Below are positions 16,987-26,517 of a stretch of 47,605 nt of DNA, piece after piece (within the stretch, counting starts at the first letter, position 1; every line of letters begins with the position of its first letter). Where the stretch lies: contig CANMMM010000026.1 of the NCBI GenBank assembly GCA_947498935.1, forward strand, positions 1 to 47,605, given 5' to 3'. A program made the position numbers and the translations under genes. Below the pieces are notes generated by a model. The model searched no databases. It was not told the DNA's origin and saw nothing but the letters and a program-made list of their open reading frames with translations. Origin of the DNA: an uncultured Aquimarina sp. (lineage in GTDB: Bacteria > Bacteroidota > Bacteroidia > Flavobacteriales > Flavobacteriaceae).

Positions 16987-17208
16987 TCAGCGTTTTACGT
17001 GATAGGCTTTACTACTTCCTTTTAGGATTTTAAAAAGGGCTTGTATACACATTAAGACTCCATAGAGGCTGATACCGTGCTTCCAATGGAGTCCTTGTTT
17101 ATAGAGCTCTTCGATTCCGATCAGGATCAGCCCAATAGACACGATGAGTTGTATGTATGGGTGTTCTACAATGGTATTCAGTAGTACAGGTATTTTAATT
17201 TTCGACAT
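16987..17208 (-). CDS. Small membrane protein, hypothetical
   Basis: A 73-aa protein with one clear hydrophobic helix (residues ~18-34, YIQLIVSIGLILIGIEEL) and a second weaker one (~48-62, LYGVLMCIQALFKIL), and a basic C-terminus. No family is recognised. It is the last minus-strand frame of the eCIS region, separated from the PAAR-like gene by repeat R5, and lies tail to tail with the effector gene (stops 1 bp apart). It could be an immunity or membrane-anchoring partner of the effector; context is the only support. Confidence 0.6.
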   Translation of the reverse strand: MSKIKIPVLLNTIVEHPYIQLIVSIGLILIGIEELYKQGLHWKHGISLYGVLMCIQALFKILKGSSKAYHVKR

Positions 17209-17222
17209 GCTGTTTATTTTTT

Positions 17223-17310
17223 GGGCGTTACCACAAGGGTCGGGCTTTCCGCTATATCTTTTGATAGCGCTAAGGCACTACCAAAAGGATGCCGCTACAA
17301 TCCCTAACGC
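17223..17310 (-). repeat. Structured intergenic repeat R5 (divergent core)
   Basis: The ends match the other copies (GCGTTAGGGAT start, GGTAACGCCC end on the minus strand) and the GCCCGACCC block is kept, but the middle is replaced by unrelated sequence and the GGGAT/ATCCC hairpin is not recognisable. It lies between the PAAR-like gene and the small membrane gene. Confidence 0.75.
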
Positions 17311-17370
17311 AATGTCAAGTTTTGCAGCAGTTGCAGCCGTACTAGATTTTCTATTGCTTAAAATGTGAGT

Positions 17371-17760
17371 TTAAGAGATGTTTACATCTTCTTCTCCAGC
17401 ATCTGAGATCGAGATAGAACCACTCCACATACAATCACAGGTACTACCATCATCTAGTGCGCTCATACCATTAATAGACACATCGGCAATTCCTGGCGAC
17501 CAAGGCGTCACTGTACAAGGTACGCAAGGGGCAGGTGTTTGTACACCACTGGCCGCAGCAGTCGCAGCAATCACCGCAGGGTTGGTGGTGGATGAACATT
17601 CGCCAAAAGTCATGATATTGAGCAATGGGATATAATCATTTACAGTAGCCGCAGGCATGCTGTCTGTGTTTACCTCATTAGTAGGTAATACTACCAGTGT
17701 AGAAGTTGCGGTTCCGTAGGAGCAGGATAAGGAAGCTCCACTACATACTAAATTAGCCAT
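17371..17760 (-). CDS. DUF4280 PAAR-like spike-tip protein
   Basis: A 129-aa Cys-rich protein (MANLVCSGASLSCSYG, then CVPCTVTPW and CDCMWSG) matching the DUF4280/PAAR-like family. It is expected to fold as a small cone capping the VgrG-like spike (the Afp10 role) and sharpening the injection tip, with the cysteines likely binding metal. It ends in a short acidic tail (EEDVNIS). The gene follows the AAA ATPase by 13 bp, at the 3' end of the operon rather than next to the spike gene. Stop codon context is clean, and R5 follows. Confidence 0.83.
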   Translation of the reverse strand: MANLVCSGASLSCSYGTATSTLVVLPTNEVNTDSMPAATVNDYIPLLNIMTFGECSSTTNPAVIAATAAASGVQTPAPCVPCTVTPWSPGIADVSINGMSALDDGSTCDCMWSGSISISDAGEEDVNIS

Positions 17761-17773
17761 AGGTATATTATTT

Positions 17774-19129
17774 TTAATTAAACGTTTTATTCGATTTTTG
17801 GTATTCTCGTTTGATACCCGTCATCACGGTGTGTATACTGATTTTTTTTGCACCTTGTTGCGCTGCTTTTACGGCACAGTAGCGCACCACATTGATCATT
17901 TCACCACCCGATAGTTCATACTCTTTGGCAATACGATCGAGGGCGTCGTTTCCTTCTTCGATTTCGAAAACACTACCAATAAGGCGTTCCCAGAGTAATT
18001 TTCGTTCTTTATATCTAGGTTTTGGAAAACTAATGGTACTCTGGAATCGACGCAAAAAAGCTTCGTCTATATTGGTCTGTAAGTTGGTAGCCAAAATGAC
18101 CAATCCATCAAAATTTTCGATACGCTGTAATAGATAAGCGACTTCTTGATTGGCATGCCGATCATTAGAGCTATTGGTCTGTGTACGATTACTAAATAAT
18201 GCGTCGGCTTCGTCAAAAAATAAGATCCATTGTTTGGAAGCAGCCATATCAAAGAGTCTGCCTAGGTTCTTCTCAGTTTCTCCTATATACTTAGATACGA
18301 TCTGAGATAGATCTACTCGGAATACGGGTTGGTCAATGGCTTTGCCTAATAAGGTAGCGGCTAGTGTCTTTCCTGTTCCGGGTGCTCCATAAAATAAAAC
18401 ACGGTATCCGAGTTTGAGTGTTTTGTCGAGTTGCCAGTCATTTAAAATCAATTCTTTATGCCGTAGCCATTCTAGTACCTCTGTAAGTTGATCTTGTATG
18501 CGGGCTTCTAAGACTAGATCTTCCCAAGACAGTTTGGTGGTAATCTGCTGCGCAGGAAATGCCGCACTGTAATTGGGCATATATGCAGTAGCGGTGATGA
18601 TCATGCTTAGGTATTCTTCAGAGAGTTGTAAGCGTTCTTGGAGTTGTACCAAGCGTTTATCAGCAACTAGAATCCCCTCTCGGTACATCGGATGGTCTTT
18701 AAAAACATGCTGCATAAATGCCAATCGGACACTAATGTCATGTGCCCCTCCCATCAGAAAACAAACGGTTTCTAGCGTAGGATAGAAACCATAGTGTTTT
18801 TCATCTTTTACGCCTCCAAATTCTACAAATGGATGGTCTATATTTTTATTTTTGATCAGAAAAAGATCTAATAATTGCGGTTTGATATAGGGAGCCAGTG
18901 CCGTGATTAATAGCAATCGGTCTTGGAATCCGCTAGCGTGTTTGCGTACGATGTCTGCATAGACAGAAGCTTCTTCGGTATCTAATTCAGGTGGTTGTAC
19001 TTCTGCGACACTCTGGTACGGGCATTCATTCTTAAAATACAATGCCAATGCGGTATCAATTACCTGTTCTAGCCAATAGATCTCTCGTGCGATGACCGTG
19101 TCTGTTTGTGTAATAGTTATCCCCTCCAT
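17774..19129 (-). CDS. AAA+ ATPase of the eCIS (Afp15-like)
   Basis: A 451-aa cytosolic ATPase. An N-terminal helical domain (~1-225) precedes one AAA module with Walker A GAPGTGKT (~248-255), Walker B ILFFDEAD (~302-309), sensor 1 ILATN and an arginine-finger FLRRF. Afp15-type ATPases are conserved in eCIS loci and are linked to particle assembly or cargo loading, though the role is not settled. I choose ATG 19129 (MEGITITQTD), which overlaps the tape-measure stop by 13 bp. The longer start at 19183 would overlap by 67 bp and add a Lys/Thr-rich leader unlike the family. Confidence 0.88.
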   Translation of the reverse strand: MEGITITQTDTVIAREIYWLEQVIDTALALYFKNECPYQSVAEVQPPELDTEEASVYADIVRKHASGFQDRLLLITALAPYIKPQLLDLFLIKNKNIDHPFVEFGGVKDEKHYGFYPTLETVCFLMGGAHDISVRLAFMQHVFKDHPMYREGILVADKRLVQLQERLQLSEEYLSMIITATAYMPNYSAAFPAQQITTKLSWEDLVLEARIQDQLTEVLEWLRHKELILNDWQLDKTLKLGYRVLFYGAPGTGKTLAATLLGKAIDQPVFRVDLSQIVSKYIGETEKNLGRLFDMAASKQWILFFDEADALFSNRTQTNSSNDRHANQEVAYLLQRIENFDGLVILATNLQTNIDEAFLRRFQSTISFPKPRYKERKLLWERLIGSVFEIEEGNDALDRIAKEYELSGGEMINVVRYCAVKAAQQGAKKISIHTVMTGIKREYQKSNKTFN

Positions 19130-22100
19130 TGTACTTCTATTAATTTTTCCATCCAACTTAGTTTTAATTGTCTGATTCCCCATGGGATTTGATCTAGTAA
19201 CATATCATATGTTTTTTCTTCTACGATGAGTACGTATTTTTCTTCTTCTACTGTAATGCGCCCTGCACGGCATAAAAAGGAAGCTCGCAAGCCTTCTACA
19301 GAGGTATTACCGATAGCACTCCAATGCGATATGATGGCTTTTAGCAGTCCTTCGATCAATTGTTTGGTATCGTCACTGATTGGAGGTTGTTTTTCTATAG
19401 GATGCTGAATGGGCATCCCACAGATAATTTTATTGAGGACTAAATTTTCTTCGCCAGTGTCTTCTTCTCCTGTCACAGCGTATTGTAAGATATGTATGGC
19501 TTGCTGTATGCTGGCGGCATCACAGAATTGCTTATTGACTACTAATCCCAATCGCTCAAATAGCATACCTATATAGGGACCTAATAGGATCATCCCTGCA
19601 TTATTGATGTATATAGACCCTTCACTGATTTCTTCGACGAGTACATTAGAGCTTTCTGTTTCCAATGTAGTTGGTGCAGTCAATGTTTTGGCTTGTTGTA
19701 GTACTGCCGTAAACAAGGGATGTGTATCTGGGGGTATATGTATTTTTAGTTCTTGAATCAGTGCTTTAGGAGTGGCATATGCATGGATGCTGTTTAGACT
19801 TTGGAGTACCAATCGCCCCCAATCCTCTGTAGACCAATGTGTCATTTGTGGGACTATCGTAGTTTTTAGTAGTACCAAATCCATCAACGTATGTTGCATG
19901 ATGTGCAGTGGTGTAGCTTTGACCAACGTACGTGTTTTTTGTAGGAGTTCCCATGCTGTATCAAAATTAGTGTGTTGGTTTGTCGGGAGGATCAATGCAA
20001 TCAAAGCTTTGGCTTTTCGAATACTGAGCCGTTCTAAAATTTTAGTTCTAAAGGTTGTTTTTTCTAAGTAGAACTGAAGCGTTTTGGGAGTTTGCTGATA
20101 GAGATGTTTTAATAAATCAAAAACCTCTGTAGAAGAAAGTGCAGTAATGCGTATGACATCTTCCCATTGTTTTTTGTCAGCTAATAATTGAGTCAGCTGT
20201 GGAGAAGCATCTGGAGCTTCTGGCGCTAATTGTAGTCCAATGCTTTGTAAAGTTAGGTGTTGTCGTTTTGTACTTAGTATCTGATCACTGATGATATGCG
20301 ATAGTAGTTGTGCAGTCATTGTAGTTTGAGCTGCTAAGGTATCGAGTAGTTGTTGTACTAATTTAGAAAGGTCTCCTTTATGAGGCGTATAGGCATATTG
20401 TACTAGTTGTGCGCGTATCGTATTAATGGATGCTACTTGTGCGGCACTGCCAGCTAATGTGTGTGACACGACCTGATCGAGTAGTGCGTATAGCGCGATG
20501 ACTGAAGTGGCAGTAGTAGCATAGCAGTGCTGTAATAACAGGGTGTACAGCTCTTTAGAGAGTACATTGAGCGTACTACTTTTATGACTACTATAGCGAT
20601 ACCAGTGTAGGTAGGTTTTAGGTTGTTGTTGCAATACTTTATGGATAAACTCCTGTAACATTGCAGGAGTAGTCGCTGTAGCCCACCAAGGAAGTTTGCC
20701 ATGTAGGGTGTAATGATATACAACGTCTATGGCATATTGTAAGTCTTTAGTAGCTGTGTTGGGAGTATCTTTTTGCTCCGCTAAGGAGGTTAAGATACGA
20801 CGTATCGGTGCTGTCGTATCTGTAGTAGCTAGTTGTTGTAGCAATTGGGTATAGACTTCTGTAGGTTTTAGCGCATAGGTGGTAGCAAATAGGTCTACTA
20901 AATGACGCATACTCGTATATAGGTTGGGTTCACTCCGTTTATAGAGTACATCTTGTAACTGCGCTATCAGTTGCTGATAGGTGTTAGTGTTTACAACTGG
21001 TGTGTATGTAGTGCCGGTATCACTAACATGGGTATAACGAGTTTGTGCTAATTGGATGCCTTTATTTACGATAAATGGGATAGTTATCCATGTGTTGATG
21101 GTGATGAGCTGTTCTAGAATGCGCATGGCTTTGGGAGTTGGTACTTGGAGTGCGCTGATTCTTTTGAGCATCCAATTGGCGATGGCTTCTTGGGTATACG
21201 CGGTGTTTTTGGCACAGATTTCTAATAAGAGTACTAAAAGCCGCAAAGTCTCTTTGTGATAGTGCTGTTGGGTAATGGTTTCCTCGAATTGGTGCTTGGC
21301 GATTTGATTTTTTGCAGGAGCGTAGCGGTACAATTTTATCACCACTGCTTTGAGAAAAGGGGTGTCTAAAGTAGTGGCATTTTGTACTTGTATATGATGC
21401 GTCCATGCCAATTGTTTTAAAAAGCGCTGCAGCTGTTCTTTCTCTGGATAGGCATTTGTACTGCTTAGTATTTCTAAGAGATGTACCCATCCTTGGTCTA
21501 TGATATGATGCGATAGTACCTGAAATAAAAATTCATAAATGGTATGGGGTGTTTTTTGTTGCTGATACACCCTTAGCGCCAATATACCGTATTGTGCAGT
21601 TATGTTTTTTAGGGTTTTAGATACGATGTTATGTTGCGTGGCAAGTTGCTGGATCGTATTTATAAAAGATACAATTTTGGTACTAGTGGTATCAGGAGCG
21701 TGCTGTACGATGGAGGTTAGTACAGTTGCATCCAAACGCTGTTGTAAGGACTTAATTCCTGATTGTTGGATATGCGCATACCAGAATTCATAAAATGTAG
21801 TAGGAGTTTGGGTTATGAAGCGGATGAGGTCTTTATAAAAACTGGTTTTAGAGCGATAGGTAGTATCGGCAGTAAAAGAACCATGTGCTAGATAGTATGT
21901 TAATTGCGGAAGTATGGCTATTTTTTGAGAGGGTTGGCTAGGTGCTACAATATTGGCTGTGATTGTTTCTTCATTTTGTTGTAGTTCGAGTACCATATGC
22001 TCGAAATTTGCATAGAGCGTGCCTTGTAATTGTTGTTTTAGTACTCCCTTTGTCAAGGTATTGAGTAGGTTTTTATAACTGATATTATATCTAGCAGCTA

Positions 22101-22842
22101 CTTTCTGAATCAGGTACCGTAAAAAATGGATACGATTGGCATAGTTATTTGTAGCTACAAAAATGTATTGAAAGGTGATTTCCCAAAGGGCATCCCGGTA
22201 ATTGGCATCATTGATATTGATGAGTCGCTGGCTGTGTTGCTGTGTTCTAAGACTACGATTGTACTGATTGATATAGGTGCCTTCTTGCCCAGTACTAGCG
22301 TTTACGATCTGTTCTAAAACTGTAGTAGTCAGTTGAGAGACCAATCGTTTGCGTACGGTTTCTTTTTTGGCTTCTTTGCGGAGTAATGCCACGCATTCTT
22401 CGGGCTGTGCTACTAATAGTGATGCTAAGATACTCGAAGGGTTTTCGGCACTTGCGGCATCCCACTTGATATATCCATTGGAAAGAAAAAAACGTAATTG
22501 TTCAATTTTTTTGTAATAGATCCTCTGGCGCTTGCCTTTTATGAGCGAGCCATTATCATAGGTGTTTTGTTTGAAAAAATTAGCAAAAGCTTCTTCGAGT
22601 TTATAAGTTAATTCACGTTCGAAATTGTAAGAAGAAATACTACCAAGATCTAGCTCGATCTGATCGAATTGATCTACAAATTCAGGCATATCATAGGTGT
22701 CTAGGATTTTTTGTAATAATGGTTGTATGACGTGCTGCTGTAATTGACTGATCTTAGATTGATACGCATGTCCATTGGCAGATTGCGACAATACAATTTC
22801 ATATTGCTGACTCTTGATGATATGTGTATCTTCTTTTTTCAA
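19117..22842 (-). CDS. eCIS tape-measure protein (Afp14-like, CIS_TMP family)
   Basis: A 1241-aa mostly helical protein, rich in Gln, Thr and Leu. The N-terminal region (~1-100) has the family signature: a helix ending VIQPLLQKILD, then FDQIELDLGSIS, then an FERELTYKLEEAF helix. The body is a long series of helices fitting a tape measure that sets sheath and tube length. The C-terminal ~170 residues include YINNAGMILLGPYIGMLF and a compact acidic domain ending in a Trp-rich segment. The start codon is TTG at 22842, directly abutting the previous stop with no gap; no in-frame ATG is close. Translation is therefore probably coupled to the Afp12-like gene. Confidence 0.85.
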   Translation of the reverse strand: MKKEDTHIIKSQQYEIVLSQSANGHAYQSKISQLQQHVIQPLLQKILDTYDMPEFVDQFDQIELDLGSISSYNFERELTYKLEEAFANFFKQNTYDNGSLIKGKRQRIYYKKIEQLRFFLSNGYIKWDAASAENPSSILASLLVAQPEECVALLRKEAKKETVRKRLVSQLTTTVLEQIVNASTGQEGTYINQYNRSLRTQQHSQRLININDANYRDALWEITFQYIFVATNNYANRIHFLRYLIQKVAARYNISYKNLLNTLTKGVLKQQLQGTLYANFEHMVLELQQNEETITANIVAPSQPSQKIAILPQLTYYLAHGSFTADTTYRSKTSFYKDLIRFITQTPTTFYEFWYAHIQQSGIKSLQQRLDATVLTSIVQHAPDTTSTKIVSFINTIQQLATQHNIVSKTLKNITAQYGILALRVYQQQKTPHTIYEFLFQVLSHHIIDQGWVHLLEILSSTNAYPEKEQLQRFLKQLAWTHHIQVQNATTLDTPFLKAVVIKLYRYAPAKNQIAKHQFEETITQQHYHKETLRLLVLLLEICAKNTAYTQEAIANWMLKRISALQVPTPKAMRILEQLITINTWITIPFIVNKGIQLAQTRYTHVSDTGTTYTPVVNTNTYQQLIAQLQDVLYKRSEPNLYTSMRHLVDLFATTYALKPTEVYTQLLQQLATTDTTAPIRRILTSLAEQKDTPNTATKDLQYAIDVVYHYTLHGKLPWWATATTPAMLQEFIHKVLQQQPKTYLHWYRYSSHKSSTLNVLSKELYTLLLQHCYATTATSVIALYALLDQVVSHTLAGSAAQVASINTIRAQLVQYAYTPHKGDLSKLVQQLLDTLAAQTTMTAQLLSHIISDQILSTKRQHLTLQSIGLQLAPEAPDASPQLTQLLADKKQWEDVIRITALSSTEVFDLLKHLYQQTPKTLQFYLEKTTFRTKILERLSIRKAKALIALILPTNQHTNFDTAWELLQKTRTLVKATPLHIMQHTLMDLVLLKTTIVPQMTHWSTEDWGRLVLQSLNSIHAYATPKALIQELKIHIPPDTHPLFTAVLQQAKTLTAPTTLETESSNVLVEEISEGSIYINNAGMILLGPYIGMLFERLGLVVNKQFCDAASIQQAIHILQYAVTGEEDTGEENLVLNKIICGMPIQHPIEKQPPISDDTKQLIEGLLKAIISHWSAIGNTSVEGLRASFLCRAGRITVEEEKYVLIVEEKTYDMLLDQIPWGIRQLKLSWMEKLIEVQWRG

Positions 22843-25719
22843 TTAGAGGTCGGTTTCAGTAGCTTGTTTTTCGAGTTCTTGTAACATCGTAATGAGTTGA
22901 TAGGCTTGGTAACTTCGTTCTTTAGATTTGCTAGAGTCTTGTAGTGTAGTGATCCATGCAAAATAATAAGCTTCGAATAAGTGTATCAGGTCGTAATCTA
23001 ACCAATATGTAGTCGCACAGAGATGTACAGGAATGTGTTCGTACAAGGTGTTTTCAAAAATCTGTTGAAAATTCTGATGCTGAAAACGCACAGGCCATGA
23101 AGGAATGATACAGCTCATCTTAAAAGAAAAAAAGGTCTCATTGACTGCTTGATCTCCATAATATACATGAGAAATAACTGCTGATTCGAGTTGGTTTTGT
23201 GTTGGCGTAAATGGATCGTTTTCTAGTGTATCAATGTATTTTTGTACAATAGCGCTATCCGCATAGGTTTCTTTAGAAACGGCTATGATCTGCTGTGTAG
23301 CGGTGCGTACTGCTAAGTAATATTCTGTGTTCTTTTGTTCGATACAGTAGGTTAGTTTTTTGGCGATGAGCAATTGGATCAGTTCACCAACAGTCGTATC
23401 TCTTTGCTCACAAGATTGGAGCGATGTATGCGTAATGGTGATAGGGAGTTTATACTCGGTATTTTCGAGTGGTAATTCGAATCCAAAATGGGCTTCGGCA
23501 TACGGCGGTAATAATAATAGATGTTCTATGACAAAAAAGCCTTCACTCTTTTCACTCACATCGATCAAAAAATGAATAGCCTTGGTGATCGCTTCGATCG
23601 CTTCATCCTGTGTTTTACAGATATGTACAATATTAGATTGTTGTGTACCTCTCTTATAGAGAATGTAATGTAAATCGGTAGCAGGATCTTTTTTGATCGT
23701 GTAATTTTTTGGATTGATACCATACTGTAGTACGTCATTTAGAATGGATCGTTCATCGCCTACAAAATGCATTACGTCTTGTAGATTTTCTTCTATTACT
23801 TCATTGATGGTAATCTCTTCGATAGTGATAATCCCAATATCTTGTAGCGGAGTTGTAATGTCAATTTCGCGAATGATCAGTTCTATTTCTCGCGTGGTGG
23901 GATGCATTTTGATCCCTGCTTTGGTAATGGTATCTGTGAGTGATTGTATCCCGAAATTTTGTATTTCTAATAAAATGGCAATTTTTCTAAATATTCCCGG
24001 TATAAATGATTCAGAGAAATCATTTGGATCTGTATTACTCTGTAGGAGTGTAAATCCTCTAGCTCTGCTATAGCTATTAGAGGCATACGAGGCGATTAAT
24101 TGTCGTTTAGCAGTGAGCATTTGGCGTTCGAACTTTTGTGGAGCAAATGCATCGCCATAACTACTATTGTTAATTTTACGAAGTGTATAGGTCTGAAATG
24201 TTTCTCCAAATCTAGCTAATAAGTGATCCGCCACTTGGTGTAAACGCTCTGTAGCATTCCTATCGAATTGAATGTTTAAGTCTTTTAATACGGTATCCCA
24301 ATGTGTTTTTGCTGCTTGAATGTCATAACCTTGATCCGTAGGTTGGATCAGCGCTACTAGTGCGTCAATATCAGATACTGTTTTGGAAAAAAAAGAAGCT
24401 TCATTGGTGTCTTTTACATCGTATAGCGTATAGATATTACGCAGTTGTGCTAGAAAATTAACCATCAGTTGATCAAAAGGCATCAGATAGGCCTGTAATT
24501 GCTTTACTTGCGCTTGACGTAAGGGAGAAGCCTGTTGGCTAATGCCTCGATCTCCAATGCCATAGACTTCGGGGAATTGTTTTCTGATGGGATAATGGAT
24601 GTCCAATTCTAGATGCTTGCCCTGTGGTATAGGAATCTCATTTAATGAGTTGGAAGCTGCTTTAAATTTTCCGTAATCTAATGCCTGTATAAAAGAAAGT
24701 TGCTTTCTGGTTTCCTCTAGGTCTGGACGGAATGAGATACCTGCATTTTCAAACACCAACTGCTGGTTTGATGTCGGAAATAATACTAAGGCTGTCGTAT
24801 GTTTAGGGATGGTAAAGGATCGCTGTATTTGTTGAAACTCTTGGGTATCGGGATCTTGATACTGTAGTGAAAAATGAATCACATTTTCAACACCATGAAT
24901 TTGTGCAATGCGCTTAATGATGTCTGCAATCACAATGGTTGTTAACGGCGCTGAGAAGTCTTGGTCTCTGATAAATCCATTGGACAAATGAGGACCATTA
25001 AAAATGTCGCTAGTAGGAATTGCTTCTTGCTGTAACTTCCATAGCGAGTAGTAACGTACTTCAGGTGCTAAATACGAATTGATCTTATGCAATATCTTAG
25101 CTAGAATTTCTTCACTATCTACTTGATCAGATAAGGCTATTCTTAGTTGTATGGTCAACCGAAGTGGTTTGTATACTGCTACTTTATACAGATCTTCACA
25201 TAGATTACGATGGGAGTGATACGAAGTAGTAATGGCATCGCAGATACGCTCATTTTCTTGTTGTTCTTGTGCAGGATTGTCACTGTATTCATATTTTTCT
25301 ACAAACACATACAGCAGTCCTTTGATGTTCTGTAAAGCACCTTCGTATTTGTCAATCGGATGAATCCATATATTTTTTACGTTGGCGATTTGATCAATCC
25401 ATACTTTTCGATAGTCATTAAAGGTAATAGGGGCTGTCGTGAGAATATCCGAGGCTACAAAAAATGCATTGTCACCGGATTGTAAAGGCACATTCGGGCT
25501 GTCGATGAGTAAATCTTGTATGGGTACTTTGATTTTATGCGAAATCTCTGTGAGTGCATAGGTTATATTTTCTAAAATAGTCACCCCTGGATCATGCTCA
25601 TTATAGTCAGTCCAGATAGCACCACTGAGTTTTTGCAGTATTTCTAATGCTTCTAGGTGTAGTTCTTCATAAAACCCAGTGCCCTTCTTTTTTTTGGCTA
25701 TGTATCCTTCGGTACTCAT
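22843..25719 (-). CDS. eCIS baseplate wedge protein (Afp12-like)
   Basis: A 958-aa cytosolic baseplate component. Residues ~20-70 carry the conserved baseplate motif WTDYNEHDPGVTILE followed by the ITYALTEISHK helix, shared by Afp11/Afp12-type wedge proteins. The remainder alternates beta-rich domains with helical linkers and ends in an acidic helix. Position between the fibre-like gene and the tape measure matches the Afp11-Afp12-(Afp13)-Afp14 order of characterised systems. It should form the outer baseplate ring with the gpJ-like protein and gp25. It has no membrane segments. Confidence 0.8.
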   Translation of the reverse strand: MSTEGYIAKKKKGTGFYEELHLEALEILQKLSGAIWTDYNEHDPGVTILENITYALTEISHKIKVPIQDLLIDSPNVPLQSGDNAFFVASDILTTAPITFNDYRKVWIDQIANVKNIWIHPIDKYEGALQNIKGLLYVFVEKYEYSDNPAQEQQENERICDAITTSYHSHRNLCEDLYKVAVYKPLRLTIQLRIALSDQVDSEEILAKILHKINSYLAPEVRYYSLWKLQQEAIPTSDIFNGPHLSNGFIRDQDFSAPLTTIVIADIIKRIAQIHGVENVIHFSLQYQDPDTQEFQQIQRSFTIPKHTTALVLFPTSNQQLVFENAGISFRPDLEETRKQLSFIQALDYGKFKAASNSLNEIPIPQGKHLELDIHYPIRKQFPEVYGIGDRGISQQASPLRQAQVKQLQAYLMPFDQLMVNFLAQLRNIYTLYDVKDTNEASFFSKTVSDIDALVALIQPTDQGYDIQAAKTHWDTVLKDLNIQFDRNATERLHQVADHLLARFGETFQTYTLRKINNSSYGDAFAPQKFERQMLTAKRQLIASYASNSYSRARGFTLLQSNTDPNDFSESFIPGIFRKIAILLEIQNFGIQSLTDTITKAGIKMHPTTREIELIIREIDITTPLQDIGIITIEEITINEVIEENLQDVMHFVGDERSILNDVLQYGINPKNYTIKKDPATDLHYILYKRGTQQSNIVHICKTQDEAIEAITKAIHFLIDVSEKSEGFFVIEHLLLLPPYAEAHFGFELPLENTEYKLPITITHTSLQSCEQRDTTVGELIQLLIAKKLTYCIEQKNTEYYLAVRTATQQIIAVSKETYADSAIVQKYIDTLENDPFTPTQNQLESAVISHVYYGDQAVNETFFSFKMSCIIPSWPVRFQHQNFQQIFENTLYEHIPVHLCATTYWLDYDLIHLFEAYYFAWITTLQDSSKSKERSYQAYQLITMLQELEKQATETDL

Positions 25720-25740
25720 CTTTCGTATTACAGGGGTTGG

Positions 25741-26493
25741 TTATTGAAAAAAACGGCTCATTTCTGTGTCCCATAGTTTAGCGACATGAAAACGAATGTA
25801 TTGTCCAGCGCCATAATCAGATCGGGTTTTGAGTTGTAGTCTATAATTATAGGTAGAGCCTGTAAATCGAATGGCTATTTTGTTCCAGAACCATCCGTAA
25901 TGTGCTTGTGTTTTTCGAATTTTGTGATGTGATTTTCCAAAAGTACTCAAGGCATGTGCGTGCAGCAATGCGTATCTACCTGCTTTTTCTTTTCCTACTT
26001 GTGCTAGGACTTCAAAGGCGACACACCCGTTGAGATCTGTGATAATATCATGCCATAGCCCATCTGCGGGTACTGTGGCAATTTTATGGGTACCCATGCG
26101 TGTTTCAGCTCCCAATACTCCTGCTACTTCTAAGTCAGTTCTGGGTTGTTGTGTACCAATACCGATGGCTCCAGATTTCTGAAACGACATAACAGTAGTG
26201 GCTTCTGTTTTTGTTACAGGGCTTACAATCGATAGATGATTGTCTTTATCCTGATCCATTTCGATACTCCAATGTGGTAATGGGGCTTCGACGTTATCAT
26301 AAAAACTAATCATACGATTGGAGGCCTTGCCTTCTGGAGATAGTACGAGACCATCTTCTACGTTTTTAGAAATTCCGTCGTCTATTTTATTAATCATAGA
26401 ATCGATCAAGCTAGAGAAATTACTTTCTTTAGGTCTGGCACCTGCGCTAAATAGTGTTTTGAGACTTTGCCTATTGAGTAACTTGATTTTCAT
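25741..26493 (-). CDS. Tail-fibre-like / baseplate-associated protein
   Basis: A 250-aa protein. The N-terminal ~45 residues (LNRQSLKTLF then RPKESNFSSLIDSMINKIDDG) look like an attachment segment. A central IGIGTQQPRTDLEVAG motif (~110-125) is typical of fibre proteins carrying repeated structural elements. The C-terminal half (~135-250) is a compact beta-rich domain with several Trp and His residues. Its place between the two large wedge genes suits a short fibre or baseplate decoration. No long Afp13-like fibre gene is present in the window, so this is the best candidate for target recognition. Function is inferred. Confidence 0.6.
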   Translation of the reverse strand: MKIKLLNRQSLKTLFSAGARPKESNFSSLIDSMINKIDDGISKNVEDGLVLSPEGKASNRMISFYDNVEAPLPHWSIEMDQDKDNHLSIVSPVTKTEATTVMSFQKSGAIGIGTQQPRTDLEVAGVLGAETRMGTHKIATVPADGLWHDIITDLNGCVAFEVLAQVGKEKAGRYALLHAHALSTFGKSHHKIRKTQAHYGWFWNKIAIRFTGSTYNYRLQLKTRSDYGAGQYIRFHVAKLWDTEMSRFFQ

Positions 26494-26517
26494 GTATTCG
26501 TACTTTAGTATTACTGG

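Noticed and set aside
19130..19183. Upstream ATG (19183) as start of the AAA ATPase
   Set aside because: It would overlap the tape-measure gene by 67 bp and adds 18 residues unlike the family; ATG 19129 gives a normal short overlap.
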